Source: Mycolicibacterium sarraceniae (GTDB taxonomy: Bacteria > Actinomycetota > Actinomycetes > Mycobacteriales > Mycobacteriaceae). Taken from it: a stretch of 64,000 bases of DNA. The stretch spans positions 4,650,001 to 4,714,000 of the forward strand of contig NZ_AP022595.1 of the NCBI RefSeq assembly GCF_010731875.1, read 5' to 3'. This document shows positions 1 to 9,392 of the stretch, one piece after another (the stretch's first letter is position 1; the number at the start of each line of letters is the position of its first letter). A program made the translations under genes and the position numbers. The notes under the pieces are model-generated. The model saw only the letters and a list, made by a program, of their open reading frames with translations, ran no database searches and was not told the origin of the DNA.

Positions 1-319
1 ATGCATCGATCGCTGTGCGCCTCGGCTCTCGCCGGGGGGATCTCTCGTGGCGCTCGCGTGCGCGAAGGCCTATCAAGCTGGCATCAATGCCGATGATGAG
101 GCTGCGCTTGGACACGTTCCGCCTAGCGAACTCCTGGACCTACCGTTCGTTCACCCTGACCGATTCCCCGACGCAGGTTGCGCCTACCGGACGGCTCAAC
201 GTGGTGTTCAGATGCCGGTTCGCGCAACGGCCAGCCAACAGGCCGCCGCGCGGTGGCAGATTAACTCCGTCACTGTGGGCAACCGAGCCGCTTGCCACCC
301 GCTCACTGCGGTCGACGAG

Positions 320-418
320 GGGCATCGCGTCGGACCAAGCGCAACCGATGTTGCCGCCGCCGTGACTTTCCTTCTCGGAGAGTCATCTTCGGGAGTCTGC
401 GGATCCGCTCTTCTCGTC
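320..418 (+). pseudogene. Short-chain dehydrogenase C-terminal remnant
   Basis: In one plus-strand frame a roughly 33-residue stretch (GHRVGPSATDVAAAV, then FLLGESSSGVCGSALLV) has the pattern of the C-terminal end of an SDR, where VGxPxDVAxAVxFL is followed by SSxVxGSxLxVDGG. Neither the upstream nor the downstream sequence of the frame resembles an SDR. The final VDGG is replaced by VAAA, so this is a decayed fragment. The rest of bases 1-612 contains no gene I can support. Confidence 0.45.
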
Positions 419-516
419 GCCGCGGCGAGCCGCCGGTTGACATTGGCCGACGATGACGATCGTAATGATCACTGCAACTGCGTGAACACTCCGGCAATCC
501 AACCACTCTGCTATAG

Positions 517-1779
<1,263 letters not shown>

Positions 1780-1816
1780 GCTCGCTAACAGGGTGCTGCA
1801 CACCGGACCCAACAGC

Positions 1817-2029
1817 CTAGAACTGCGGTCCGTATCGCAGTCCGTGGCCGAAGGTGAACACCGGGTCGGCAGTATCGAACGGCACGTCTGATCGGCTGGC
1901 TGTCACCGCGGCGTGGGACCTGGGCAGGTCAAAGGGTGAGTTCCCAAGAGGTGCGCTTGCCCCGAAAAGCAGGTCCAGCAAAGCATGCTCATCGACACCG
2001 TGGTTGGCGATGATCGGCCTCGGTCTCAT
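1817..2029 (-). pseudogene. GH3 beta-glucosidase C-terminal fragment
   Basis: About 70 residues read IIANHGVDEHALLDLLFG, then SPFDLPRSHAAV, then PFDTADPVFTFGHGLRYG before the stop. This is the end of a GH3 beta-glucosidase C-terminal domain, where (I)A-(G)-x-x-D-E-A-x-LDxLFG, LPFDLPRS and FPFGHGLxY are conserved. The N-terminal ~600 residues are absent: the upstream side abuts a degraded IS3 element at about 2040. It is distinct from the complete GH3 gene at 21665-24091, whose equivalent motif is PLYPFGHGLSY. Confidence 0.65.
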
Positions 2030-2041
2030 CGACGAATGGGG

Positions 2042-2773
2042 TCAGCACCGCCGGTCTATCGAGGTACATGTCGAGGACTGTCGGAACAGCACGTCACACC
2101 CCGCAGATGCGTTCACGCTCCGCCTCGCTGAATTCCAACGAGCCCATATGCATTGCCTCGGGGTGTTGTGCCAGTGCACCCAGCCAAGGGTGGCCAGCTC
2201 GACGGTCTCGGCCAGGGCATTGTCGCAGTCCCCGACAGTCCCGATGGAAGGCACCGCGCCGATCTCGGCGAGCGGCTCGCCGTAGCGGAGGGACGTGAGC
2301 TGCGATCCGGCATCGGAGTGACATCGCAAGCCGCCCAACATGTTTCCCCGCGACCAGCGGGCCATCTCGATCGCATCGAGGACTACCGTGGTCCGCATGC
2401 GAGACACGACTGGCCATCGATAGAGGCGACGACTTCTTGTGTTGGCGGTCAAGCTCCGCCCCGAAGAAACTCGCTGCTGGCTTCAGAATCCCGTTGGCAC
2501 GCTTGAGTTCTCGGTTCTCCTGCTCGAGATCCTGGATCCGTTGTGACTCCGTGGTCGACACCCGGGAGCACGGCCGTCGTCGACGTCAGCCTGGCGAACC
2601 CAGGAACGGACCCACTCGATCCCATACCCGAGTTGACAGGCGACCCGCTGCACCGTCCCGTGATCGGTCGCCAACCCTGCCCGCAGGGCCCGTACCATCC
2701 GCACTACAGACGCCTTCTCATCGGATGTGCACCTGCGCGTCGTCGGCTTACCTGGCGACTGTTGCTTCGGCAT
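2042..2773 (-). mobile_element. Degraded IS3-family insertion sequence (orfA/orfB remnants)
   Basis: The orfA start MPKQQSPGKPTTRR lies at 2773. The HTH-containing orfA then shifts frame near 2560 into IQDLEQENRELKRANGILK, the leucine-zipper end of an IS3 OrfA, and FFGAELDRQ, the OrfA/OrfB junction. The catalytic core that follows is mostly deleted. A final block (TTVVLDAIEMARWSRG, HSDAGSQLTSLRYGE, VGDCDNALAETV) is the DDE-domain C-terminal half. Several frameshifts and the missing first half of OrfB make it non-functional. It sits between a truncated GH3 fragment and an intact SDR, so it probably took part in removing the rest of the GH3 gene. Confidence 0.75.
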
Positions 2774-2843
2774 GACTCCATCCTCGTAGCCGAGGTCAGG
2801 AGCCTCCAGCGGTACTAGGACGATTCGCGCACGAAAGTGCGCC

Positions 2844-3725
2844 TCACAGGTTCCTCGATCGGTTGACGAAACGGCCCTCCCGCGGCGAGAACAACCAACC
2901 CCCGCCGGCCTTGGTGCCGCCGTCGACGGGCACGTTGTGTCCGGTGACGTAAGCGGACTGATCGGAGGCCAGAAACAACGCGACCCTGGCCTGGTCCTCG
3001 GGCCAGCCCAGCCGGCCCACCGGCGCCCATGACGCCCAAAGATGTTCGGCGTCTTCATAACCGGTGAGGTAATCGACCTGGGGGGTCTGGGTTAGATCGC
3101 TGCCGATGCCGTTCACCCGAATGCCGTAGCGCCCCACATCCACCGCCAGGCACGTGGTGAAATGCGCGGCGGCGGCCTTCATGGCTCCGTACACCGGGTC
3201 CTTGGGGTAGCCGCGCATGCCCTCCACCGAATGCACGTTGACGATGCTGCCGCGGCGACTGTCGATCATCGCTGGCAGGAATGCCCTCGTAACCGCGAAG
3301 ATGTGGCGCAGGTTGATGTCGTACATCTGCTGCCACGACTGCGCAGTCGATCGTTCGAACGGCACCAGCGGGCGGTAGTCCCCCACGTTGTTGACCAACA
3401 CGTCGACGCGGCCGTGGGCGTTCAACACGGCGTCGGCCAAGCGTGCGACGTCATCGTCGTCGGTCACGTCGAGCACATGGGTACCGATCACGCCACCGGC
3501 CGCGCCCACCTCCGCGCCGATACGTGCGGCGCGCTCCGGGTCGATCTCGGCAACCTCGACGCGGGCGCCGTGTTGGGCGAACAGCCGCGTGATGGCGCCG
3601 CCGATACCGTCACCGCCGCCGGTCACGACGACGACCCGGCCGTCGAGCAGACGGTTCCAATCCTCGATTGGGGGGACGGCCTCGGCGTGGCACCGACTGG
3701 GGGCCTCGGAGTTATCGCTGGTCAT
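2844..3725 (-). CDS. Short-chain dehydrogenase/reductase
   Basis: This is a classical cytoplasmic SDR of about 293 residues. It has the NAD(P)-binding motif TGGGDGIG, NNVG after strand 4, a catalytic Tyr-Lys pair in VYGAMK preceded by VHSVEG, and the C-terminal VTGHNVPVDGG. A ~20-residue extension (FSPREGRFVNRS) follows the fold. I chose the ATG at 3725 (MTSDN) because the predicted fold begins shortly after it; ATGs at 3749 and 3761 are alternatives. The substrate is not identifiable from sequence, but the surroundings (FadA5-like thiolase, F420 oxidoreductase, KstR2-like regulator) point to a steroid or acyl-CoA alcohol. Its last ~50 bp recur as a fragment at 9263-9314. Confidence 0.85.
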   Translation of the reverse strand: MTSDNSEAPSRCHAEAVPPIEDWNRLLDGRVVVVTGGGDGIGGAITRLFAQHGARVEVAEIDPERAARIGAEVGAAGGVIGTHVLDVTDDDDVARLADAVLNAHGRVDVLVNNVGDYRPLVPFERSTAQSWQQMYDINLRHIFAVTRAFLPAMIDSRRGSIVNVHSVEGMRGYPKDPVYGAMKAAAAHFTTCLAVDVGRYGIRVNGIGSDLTQTPQVDYLTGYEDAEHLWASWAPVGRLGWPEDQARVALFLASDQSAYVTGHNVPVDGGTKAGGGWLFSPREGRFVNRSRNL

Positions 3726-3789
3726 GGCCGCGGACTCTACGCGTGACATGTCCGCACACAACCGCGTTTCCGCTGGACGGAACGGCCGG

Positions 3790-4725
3790 TCAACGGGTTG
3801 CCGCGCGGAATGCCACTACCAGTTCGGTCAGCAGGTCGACGGCGTGCTGCTCGTCGCCGGGCAACGCCAGGGTGACCCGCACATCGCTCACCCCGGCGGC
3901 CACCAGAGGCACCGCGGAGGCGACCGTGGCCTTCAGGTCCACCGAACCGTCGGCGCGGTTGATGGTGGTGGCATTGCCCTGCACCTGCAAATCCGTCGGA
4001 TCGGCGCCGAAGCCGGCCATCGCGTCCTTCATGGTGGCGATGGCCCCCGCCAGATCGTCGCGCGCCGGGCCCCACGGGATCCAGCCGCGGCCGAATCGGC
4101 TCAACCGCCGAGCGACCGCGTTGTTCACCGTCCCACTGACCCAGATGGGCACCCCGCCGGCCTGAACCGGCTTGGGCATCAGGTGGATTCCCTGAAACGA
4201 CAACTCCGGGCTGTCGTAGTGCGCCTGCTGCTGGGCCCACAGCGCCTGACACACCTCCAAGGTGTGGTCGAGCAGGCGTCCCCGCCGCTCGAACGGCAAG
4301 CCGGCCGCCTCGTACTCCTCGCGTTGCCACCCCACTCCCACACCCAGGTCAAGCCGCCCTCCCGAGAGCACATCCAACGTAGAGACCTGCTTGGCCAGCA
4401 CCGCCGGTCGGCGCAAGGCAGCCAACAGCACCGCGGTGCCCAGCCGGATCCGAGTCGTCGTAGCGGCCAACGCGGTCAGCACCGTCAGGGGTTCGAGCCA
4501 TTGCCCGTCGGGTCCGGTGGGCTGGCGACCGCCGGCGATGCCCCCGACAGCCGGATTGGCATAGGCGTCGGGGTTCTCCCCGAACACGACATGGTCCGAG
4601 ACCACCACCCGATCCACGCCAGCGACATCCATCGCCCGGCCCAGCGCCAGCGTCGACGACCAGTCGTGGTCGGCGTCGTCGGTGAAAGTTCGCAATTGCA
4701 GTGATATCTGGGGATGACCCGACAT
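3790..4725 (-). CDS. LLM-class F420-dependent oxidoreductase
   Basis: This 311-residue luciferase-like monooxygenase-fold protein has VSDHVVFGENPDAY near the N-terminus, IRLGTAVLLA, LSGGRLDLGVGVGW and PIWVSG. These are the standard signatures of actinobacterial F420-dependent oxidoreductases of the Rv3520c/Rv0953c type. Such enzymes use reduced F420 for hydride transfer in the cytoplasm. In M. tuberculosis the Rv3520c relative lies beside ltp3/ltp4 in the sterol regulon, which fits the content of this window (an Ltp4-like gene is at 25.5 kb). The actual substrate cannot be read from sequence. It is divergent from the TetR gene at 4930 across 204 bp. Confidence 0.85.
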   Translation of the reverse strand: MSGHPQISLQLRTFTDDADHDWSSTLALGRAMDVAGVDRVVVSDHVVFGENPDAYANPAVGGIAGGRQPTGPDGQWLEPLTVLTALAATTTRIRLGTAVLLAALRRPAVLAKQVSTLDVLSGGRLDLGVGVGWQREEYEAAGLPFERRGRLLDHTLEVCQALWAQQQAHYDSPELSFQGIHLMPKPVQAGGVPIWVSGTVNNAVARRLSRFGRGWIPWGPARDDLAGAIATMKDAMAGFGADPTDLQVQGNATTINRADGSVDLKATVASAVPLVAAGVSDVRVTLALPGDEQHAVDLLTELVVAFRAATR

Positions 4726-4929
4726 GGGATCCTTCGCGTTGAACCGGATGAAACGTCGCTAGGCGCCGAGCGACGCCGAGCCCACTGAGTATCACATCGG
4801 CAGGTGGCCGCAGTGCGGGCCTGCCGCCCAGTGGGAACCCGACGCTGGGACGTGCCGAGCGGACGTAGGGTCAGCGGGTTGATACAGCAACTTCGCTGCG
4901 CGAATCCGCGGCCGCCGGAGAGGGCGATC

Positions 4930-5619
4930 ATGAGTGGACGTCACACCCGACGAAGCGACATACTTGCCGTCGCTGCCGAGCTGTTCGCGCGTAAGGGCGT
5001 GGCCAGCACCACCGTCCGCGACATCGGGGATGCAGCCAACATCTTCTCAGGCAGCCTGTATCACTTCTTCGCCTCCAAGGACCTGATCGTCGCCGAGATC
5101 CTGGCGACCTTCATGGAGGACGTGCACCACACCTTCAGCGCCGCGGTCGAGGAGGCCACCGACGCCAAGGGCGCGGTGCGCGGACTGATCGGCGCCACCC
5201 TCGATGTGATCGACCGCCACCCCCACGCGACGACGATCTACCAGAATGACCGGGCCTATCTGCGTGAACGCGGTCTGCTCGAGCCTGTCGACGAGGCATC
5301 CCGCGGGATCCGGGAATTCTGGATGACGGCGCTGAACCAGGGGGTGGCCGACGGTTCATTCCGCGACGATGTGCCCGCCGAGATCTTCTACCGCTCAGCG
5401 CGCGACACGTTGTGGTCGACCACCCACTGGCCCATTCGGCCGCGATACTCAACACCCGCACTCGCCGACACCATCTGGACCATGTTCTTCGACGGCTTCG
5501 CCAAGGCCACGGTGGTGCTGGAGAACGGGGTATCCAGCACCGCGACCACCTCACCGGCCGGTGAACGGGTTCCACCTGGCGGCACTGAGCCTGCTCGGCG
5601 CACCACCTCGGGCGTGTAA
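4930..5619 (+). CDS. TetR-family regulator, KstR2-like
   Basis: The N-terminal HTH (ILAVAAELFARKG, TTVRDIGDAANIFSGSLYHFFASKD) carries the SGSLYHxFxSK recognition-helix sequence also seen in KstR2 (Rv3557c), which responds to CoA esters of steroid ring intermediates. The C-terminal ligand domain includes IYQNDRAYL and LNQGVADGSFRDD, again like KstR2. I chose the ATG at 4930 because the HTH starts within ten residues; a longer open frame to 4804 has no HTH content. It probably controls the divergent F420 oxidoreductase and/or the downstream SDR, but I could not find a convincing palindrome in the 4726-4929 gap. Length is about 229 residues with a low-complexity tail. Confidence 0.85.
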   Translation: MSGRHTRRSDILAVAAELFARKGVASTTVRDIGDAANIFSGSLYHFFASKDLIVAEILATFMEDVHHTFSAAVEEATDAKGAVRGLIGATLDVIDRHPHATTIYQNDRAYLRERGLLEPVDEASRGIREFWMTALNQGVADGSFRDDVPAEIFYRSARDTLWSTTHWPIRPRYSTPALADTIWTMFFDGFAKATVVLENGVSSTATTSPAGERVPPGGTEPARRTTSGV

Positions 5620-5658
5620 TGGCACACACCATCGGCATTCAAGAGGGAGCCATGTTTC

Positions 5659-6486
5659 GTGAATAAGCCTCATCCGCTTGACAAGTACGCCGGCTCATGG
5701 GCGCTGATCACCGGCAGCGCGAGGGAGGTTGGACTCGGCTACGCCTTTGCACGTCAGATCGCCAGCCGCAAGATCAATCTCGTCCTGGTCGACGTCCTGG
5801 CCGACGAGCTTGAGTCCAGGGCCGCCGAGCTGCGCTCGCGGTACGGCGTCGACGTGCGTGCGATTCCCGCCGATCTCGCCGACCTGTCGGTGTATCCGGA
5901 AATCCTGGACGCAGTCAGCGATATCGATGTCGACGTGCTGATCTGCGATCACATGTTCACCCCGCAGGACACGCCAAAGATCCTGGACATGTCGCTGGAT
6001 GTGCACAACGCGATGATCGACATCAACGCGCGGGCCTACGTCAACCTTATCCACCCCTTCGGGAACCTCATGGTCACACGGGGGAAGGGGGCGATCGTCG
6101 TCGTGTCGTCGGGCAGCGGCCTGCTGCCCACTCCGTTCACGGGTTCGTACTCGGCGAACAAGGCATTCCAATCCCTCTTCGGTGAAGCGCTGTGGTTCGA
6201 GACCCGCGGCACCGGTGTCGATGTGCTGGTGATGTCGGCGGGATTGATGAGGACACACGGAGATGCGTACTCGAAGTACCCGCAGTGGCAGATCGCCGAC
6301 CCCAACGACGCCGCCACCGAAGCGCTGCGCGCGATCGGGCGCAAGCACATGGTGATGCCAGGTCACGCGAACCGGTTCTTCACCTTGCTCAATACCCGGC
6401 TCATGTCGCGGCGCCGCGCTGTCACGATGGTCGGAAAGTTCATGGCGCGTGGACTGGGGAAGTCGGCCGGGCCAAAGGCAGGCTGA
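5659..6486 (+). CDS. SDR-family oxidoreductase
   Basis: This 275-residue SDR starts at GTG 5659, preceded by AAGAGGGAG at good spacing. The nucleotide-binding motif reads TGSAREVGLGYAFA and the catalytic YSANK is present with a preceding VVVSSGSG. The region corresponding to NNAG is unusual (LICDHMF), so NNAG is not conserved. The C-terminal ~40 residues are hydrophobic/basic (FFTLLNTRLMSRRR, MARGLGK), resembling the 17-beta-HSD12/DltE-type SDRs that include KAR-like enzymes. It lies just downstream of the KstR2-like regulator on the same strand. Its role is unassigned; a hydroxysteroid or 3-ketoacyl reductase is plausible. Confidence 0.85.
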   Translation: MNKPHPLDKYAGSWALITGSAREVGLGYAFARQIASRKINLVLVDVLADELESRAAELRSRYGVDVRAIPADLADLSVYPEILDAVSDIDVDVLICDHMFTPQDTPKILDMSLDVHNAMIDINARAYVNLIHPFGNLMVTRGKGAIVVVSSGSGLLPTPFTGSYSANKAFQSLFGEALWFETRGTGVDVLVMSAGLMRTHGDAYSKYPQWQIADPNDAATEALRAIGRKHMVMPGHANRFFTLLNTRLMSRRRAVTMVGKFMARGLGKSAGPKAG

Positions 6487-6495
6487 CCGGTCGGG

Positions 6496-8172
6496 CTAGC
6501 CGGAGACGGGCCGTGCAGTGACCGCGGCCGGAAGCTCTTGCGAGCGGAACCACTCCCAGCCGCGGCGATCCCAGGCCGTGGCGTGTGGGGCCAGGCGGAG
6601 TGCGAACTCGTCCCAGTCGGTGGCACCACTGATGGCCCAGGCCTTCTCTCCCACCCCGGCGAGGCGCGGCATGAGGAGGAATTCGAGGTCGTCGCGATCG
6701 GTCACGGTCTCGCCCCACGCGGCGGCTTCGACCCCGGCGACCTGCTCGTCGCTGTCCACGCCGAGGGCAGCGTCGATCGGATCCCACTCCACGCCCTGCC
6801 TCAGCGATGCTGGCGGATAAACCGGCAGCCCTACGCGCCTACGCCGCTCCTCCTGTGCCGGGTCGGCCGAGGGTGCCGCGTGGGGACGGTCGAGGTACAC
6901 GCGGTTCGTCGGCGAGATGAGCAACTTCGCGCCCTGCTCCAGCGCCCTGGGCACGTCCTCGGTCGATTTAGCGAGTGCCTCGAGCAGGATCGGTAGGAAC
7001 TCCGCCGGCACGGCCGACTGGAACGCCTCGCTGCCCGTGATGCTCTCCGTCTCGGCAGGATCCATCCAGTACTGGACGAGGACATCGCCGTCGATCGCGG
7101 CCCGCGCGATCTCCTGCCACCCGACCGCGAGGCGTCCGCGAGCGCGCACCAGCTCGATGACCTTCTCGACGAACGTCGCATGGGCCGTGTCTGGCATTCC
7201 GAACGCCTCGTCGCCGCCGATATGCACGTAGGCGCTGGCCGGGAACTGAGAAATGACTGCGTCGAGCACGTCCTCGACGAACGCCCACACCTCAGGCCGA
7301 CCGGGATCCAGGTTGCTGATCGCTGGCAGCGAGCCGATTCCCTCGGCTTCCAGCGGGCCCGAGCCCATCGGTGTGAGCCCGCCGAGTTCGGGGTAGGCGT
7401 GGAACGCCGCTGATGCGTGGCCCGGCATGTCGATCTCCGGCACGACCGTGACAAACCGCTCGGCTGCGTAGGCCACCAGTGCGGCGATCTCGTGCAAACG
7501 GTAGAAGCCACCGGGGCGATCACCGAGCGCGCCCCGTGCACCGACCTCGGTCAGCAGTGGTCGGCTCGGGACCTCCACCCGCCAGCCCTGGTCGTCGGTG
7601 AGATGCAGGTGCAGGACATTGAGCTTATAGAGCGAGCACATATCGATCACGCGCCGCACGGTCTCGGGTGAGTGGAAGGTGCGGGCCACATCGAGTGAGA
7701 GCCCGCGCCACGCGAAACGGGGGCTGTCGGCGATCCGCGCGCCCCGGAGTTCTGCGCGTCCACCCTCGAGTTGGGCGACCAGAAGCTGTCGCAGGGTGGT
7801 GGTGCCACGGAAGACGGCTTCGGCCGTGGCACCCCAGACGCGGACGCCGTCGGCGTCGATCTCCAGGGCGTGCCGCTCGTCAGCATCTTCGGTCACCGAG
7901 CGGCCGTCTGCGCGCACCCCGCTGGTCGGCGCGAGCCCGGCGAGCCCTCCCTCACTTATCGCGAGCGTGATCGCCGGCGGACCGCCCGGGGCGATTCCTT
8001 CCGTCACGACCGGGAGCTCGATCCCTGTGTCGGCCCGCAGATCCGCGGCGAACCGCTGGGCGACGGGTCCGAGGATCGGCCCTAACGCGACGACCGGCAT
8101 TCCATCGGCGACGATCACGCTGCCATCGGCCAGCTCCATGACGGCTGGGCGGGGGATGACGGGCAATGGCAT
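6496..8172 (-). CDS. Beta-N-acetylhexosaminidase, GH20
   Basis: This 558-residue GH20 enzyme hydrolyses terminal beta-linked GlcNAc or GalNAc by substrate-assisted catalysis. An N-terminal GH20b-like domain (residues 1-150) leads into the TIM barrel (WRGLSLDVARTFHSPETV, NVLHLHLTDDQGWRVE, VVPEIDMPGHASAA). The catalytic Asp-Glu pair is D321-E322 in HIGGDEAFGM. A Trp-rich end (VGEKAWA, WEWF) completes the sugar pocket. No signal peptide or lipobox is visible, so it should act in the cytoplasm on an imported glycoside. GH20 is not typical of mycobacterial cores. The start abuts a truncated carboxymuconolactone decarboxylase gene (8206-8373), implying arrival by insertion. Confidence 0.93.
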   Translation of the reverse strand: MPLPVIPRPAVMELADGSVIVADGMPVVALGPILGPVAQRFAADLRADTGIELPVVTEGIAPGGPPAITLAISEGGLAGLAPTSGVRADGRSVTEDADERHALEIDADGVRVWGATAEAVFRGTTTLRQLLVAQLEGGRAELRGARIADSPRFAWRGLSLDVARTFHSPETVRRVIDMCSLYKLNVLHLHLTDDQGWRVEVPSRPLLTEVGARGALGDRPGGFYRLHEIAALVAYAAERFVTVVPEIDMPGHASAAFHAYPELGGLTPMGSGPLEAEGIGSLPAISNLDPGRPEVWAFVEDVLDAVISQFPASAYVHIGGDEAFGMPDTAHATFVEKVIELVRARGRLAVGWQEIARAAIDGDVLVQYWMDPAETESITGSEAFQSAVPAEFLPILLEALAKSTEDVPRALEQGAKLLISPTNRVYLDRPHAAPSADPAQEERRRRVGLPVYPPASLRQGVEWDPIDAALGVDSDEQVAGVEAAAWGETVTDRDDLEFLLMPRLAGVGEKAWAISGATDWDEFALRLAPHATAWDRRGWEWFRSQELPAAVTARPVSG

Positions 8173-8205
8173 GTTGCTACTCTCAGCTGCAGTTACTTGT
8201 GACGG

Positions 8206-8373
8206 CTACGTTGCGCTCTGGGCCCATAGCCCACCAAAAACGTTTTCCAGGCTCTGCTCTCGCAGCCCATCCGCGAACTGTCGTGCCACCACCTGATGGG
8301 CGCCACCCTCGTCAAACTGCTCGGGCATCATCTCCCGTAGTACCGCAAGGCCGTCCTCGATCCTGGAATTCAT
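8206..8373 (-). pseudogene. Truncated carboxymuconolactone decarboxylase family gene
   Basis: The 55-residue product begins MNSRIEDGLAVLREMM and ends SLENVFGGLWAQSAT. The family continues after FGGLWARPGL with the DRRSRSL..GI active-site region, so the first third is present and the catalytic part is missing. Its ATG overlaps the stop of the TetR gene in an ATGA arrangement, typical of a real, formerly co-translated partner. The break lies 34 bp from the GH20 start, so GH20 acquisition probably replaced the remainder. Without the CxxH-type motif the product cannot be an active AhpD-like protein. Confidence 0.7.
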
Positions 8374-8963
8374 GGTCTCAGTTCGCTTTCCCCACATGCC
8401 ATCACGACGAGATCGGCCGCCCGGTGCCAGCTGTCGGGGTCAATGTCGCATCGGTGGACCAGTGCTAGAACCAGTCCGGACAGCAACAATCCCAGGTCGG
8501 TGTGGCTGATCTCTTCGTTGATACAGCCCGCGGCGTGGCCGCGTGCGACCAGTGCAGCCATCAGCTCCCCAATCTCCCACTCGCGGTTGGCGCCTGGCTC
8601 CAATGGCGGGGCCACCACCTCCCCCAGCACCCGATCGCCGAGCACACGAAGCATCACCTCATGCACGAAGACCGGAAACTCCGTGGTGATGTCCGGGGCG
8701 GCCAACGCCCGGCGTAGCCGGGCCAGCATCCAGTCGATGCGTTCGGCGCTCATCGCCTCCACCAGGCTGGAGCGTGTCGGGAACGAGCGGTATACCGTCG
8801 CTCGGCCTACTCCGGCACGCGCCGCCACTTGATCGACGGTCGTCGACATCCCTTGCTCTGCAAACAGTTCGTGTGCGGCCTGCATCACCACGGACGAGTT
8901 GTGTTCGGCATCCCGACGCCGACGACGCTGCCTGACGACACCACTGTGGTCGGCTCCGGTCAT
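8370..8963 (-). CDS. TetR-family transcriptional regulator
   Basis: This 197-residue regulator has an N-terminal HTH (VVMQAAHELFAEQGMSTTVDQVAARAGVGRATVYRSFPTR), with the canonical GVGRATVYRxF recognition helix, and a C-terminal TetR_C domain (ELMAALVARGHAAG). It is preceded by an Arg-rich stretch that may touch the minor groove. It overlaps the truncated carboxymuconolactone decarboxylase by 4 bp, so the two were one transcript. Its original target partner is broken; whether it now influences the inserted GH20 gene downstream cannot be told from sequence. Confidence 0.9.
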   Translation of the reverse strand: MTGADHSGVVRQRRRRRDAEHNSSVVMQAAHELFAEQGMSTTVDQVAARAGVGRATVYRSFPTRSSLVEAMSAERIDWMLARLRRALAAPDITTEFPVFVHEVMLRVLGDRVLGEVVAPPLEPGANREWEIGELMAALVARGHAAGCINEEISHTDLGLLLSGLVLALVHRCDIDPDSWHRAADLVVMACGESELRP

Positions 8964-9262
8964 GGCACCACACTAACCCTAAACGGACGCCGATGTCCAG
9001 ATAAGTGGACGCGGCCATGAATCAACTCTCACTCCGACAAGACGTTTGGGGGACGCCGGTGCATCTGCTTGCCTCCTACCGGCTCACGCTGTCCATCTGC
9101 ACGCTGGTCCAGCGAGCCAAGGACCGCACAGCGTGACGGTTGACCGATAGTGGTCGACTGGAAAGTCGCGTATGTGGCGACCATGGCGTGCGTGCCGGTG
9201 ACAGCCTGCGGCCATGTAGGCATATGGTGCGCATGCCAATTCGGCTCTCGGATGCCTTGGCC

Positions 9263-9314
9263 CACAGGTGCTTGGATCGGTTGACGACACGGCCCTCACG
9301 GGGCGAGAACAGCC
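9263..9314 (-). pseudogene. Orphan copy of an SDR 3' end
   Basis: These 52 bp match the last 52 bp of the SDR gene at 2845-2896 at 45 of 52 positions, on the same strand, and encode the same LFSPREGR-VNRS ending. Nothing else of that SDR is present. The rest of 8964-9392 contains no gene that I recognise. It may be a paralogue's tail or a scar of recombination between duplicated SDR genes. Confidence 0.55.
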
Positions 9315-9392
9315 CGCAACAGCTGTGCCGCAGGTGGACTGGATCAGAGGCACAACGCGGGTCCCCTCACTCATGACCGACCCGAGAACCGT

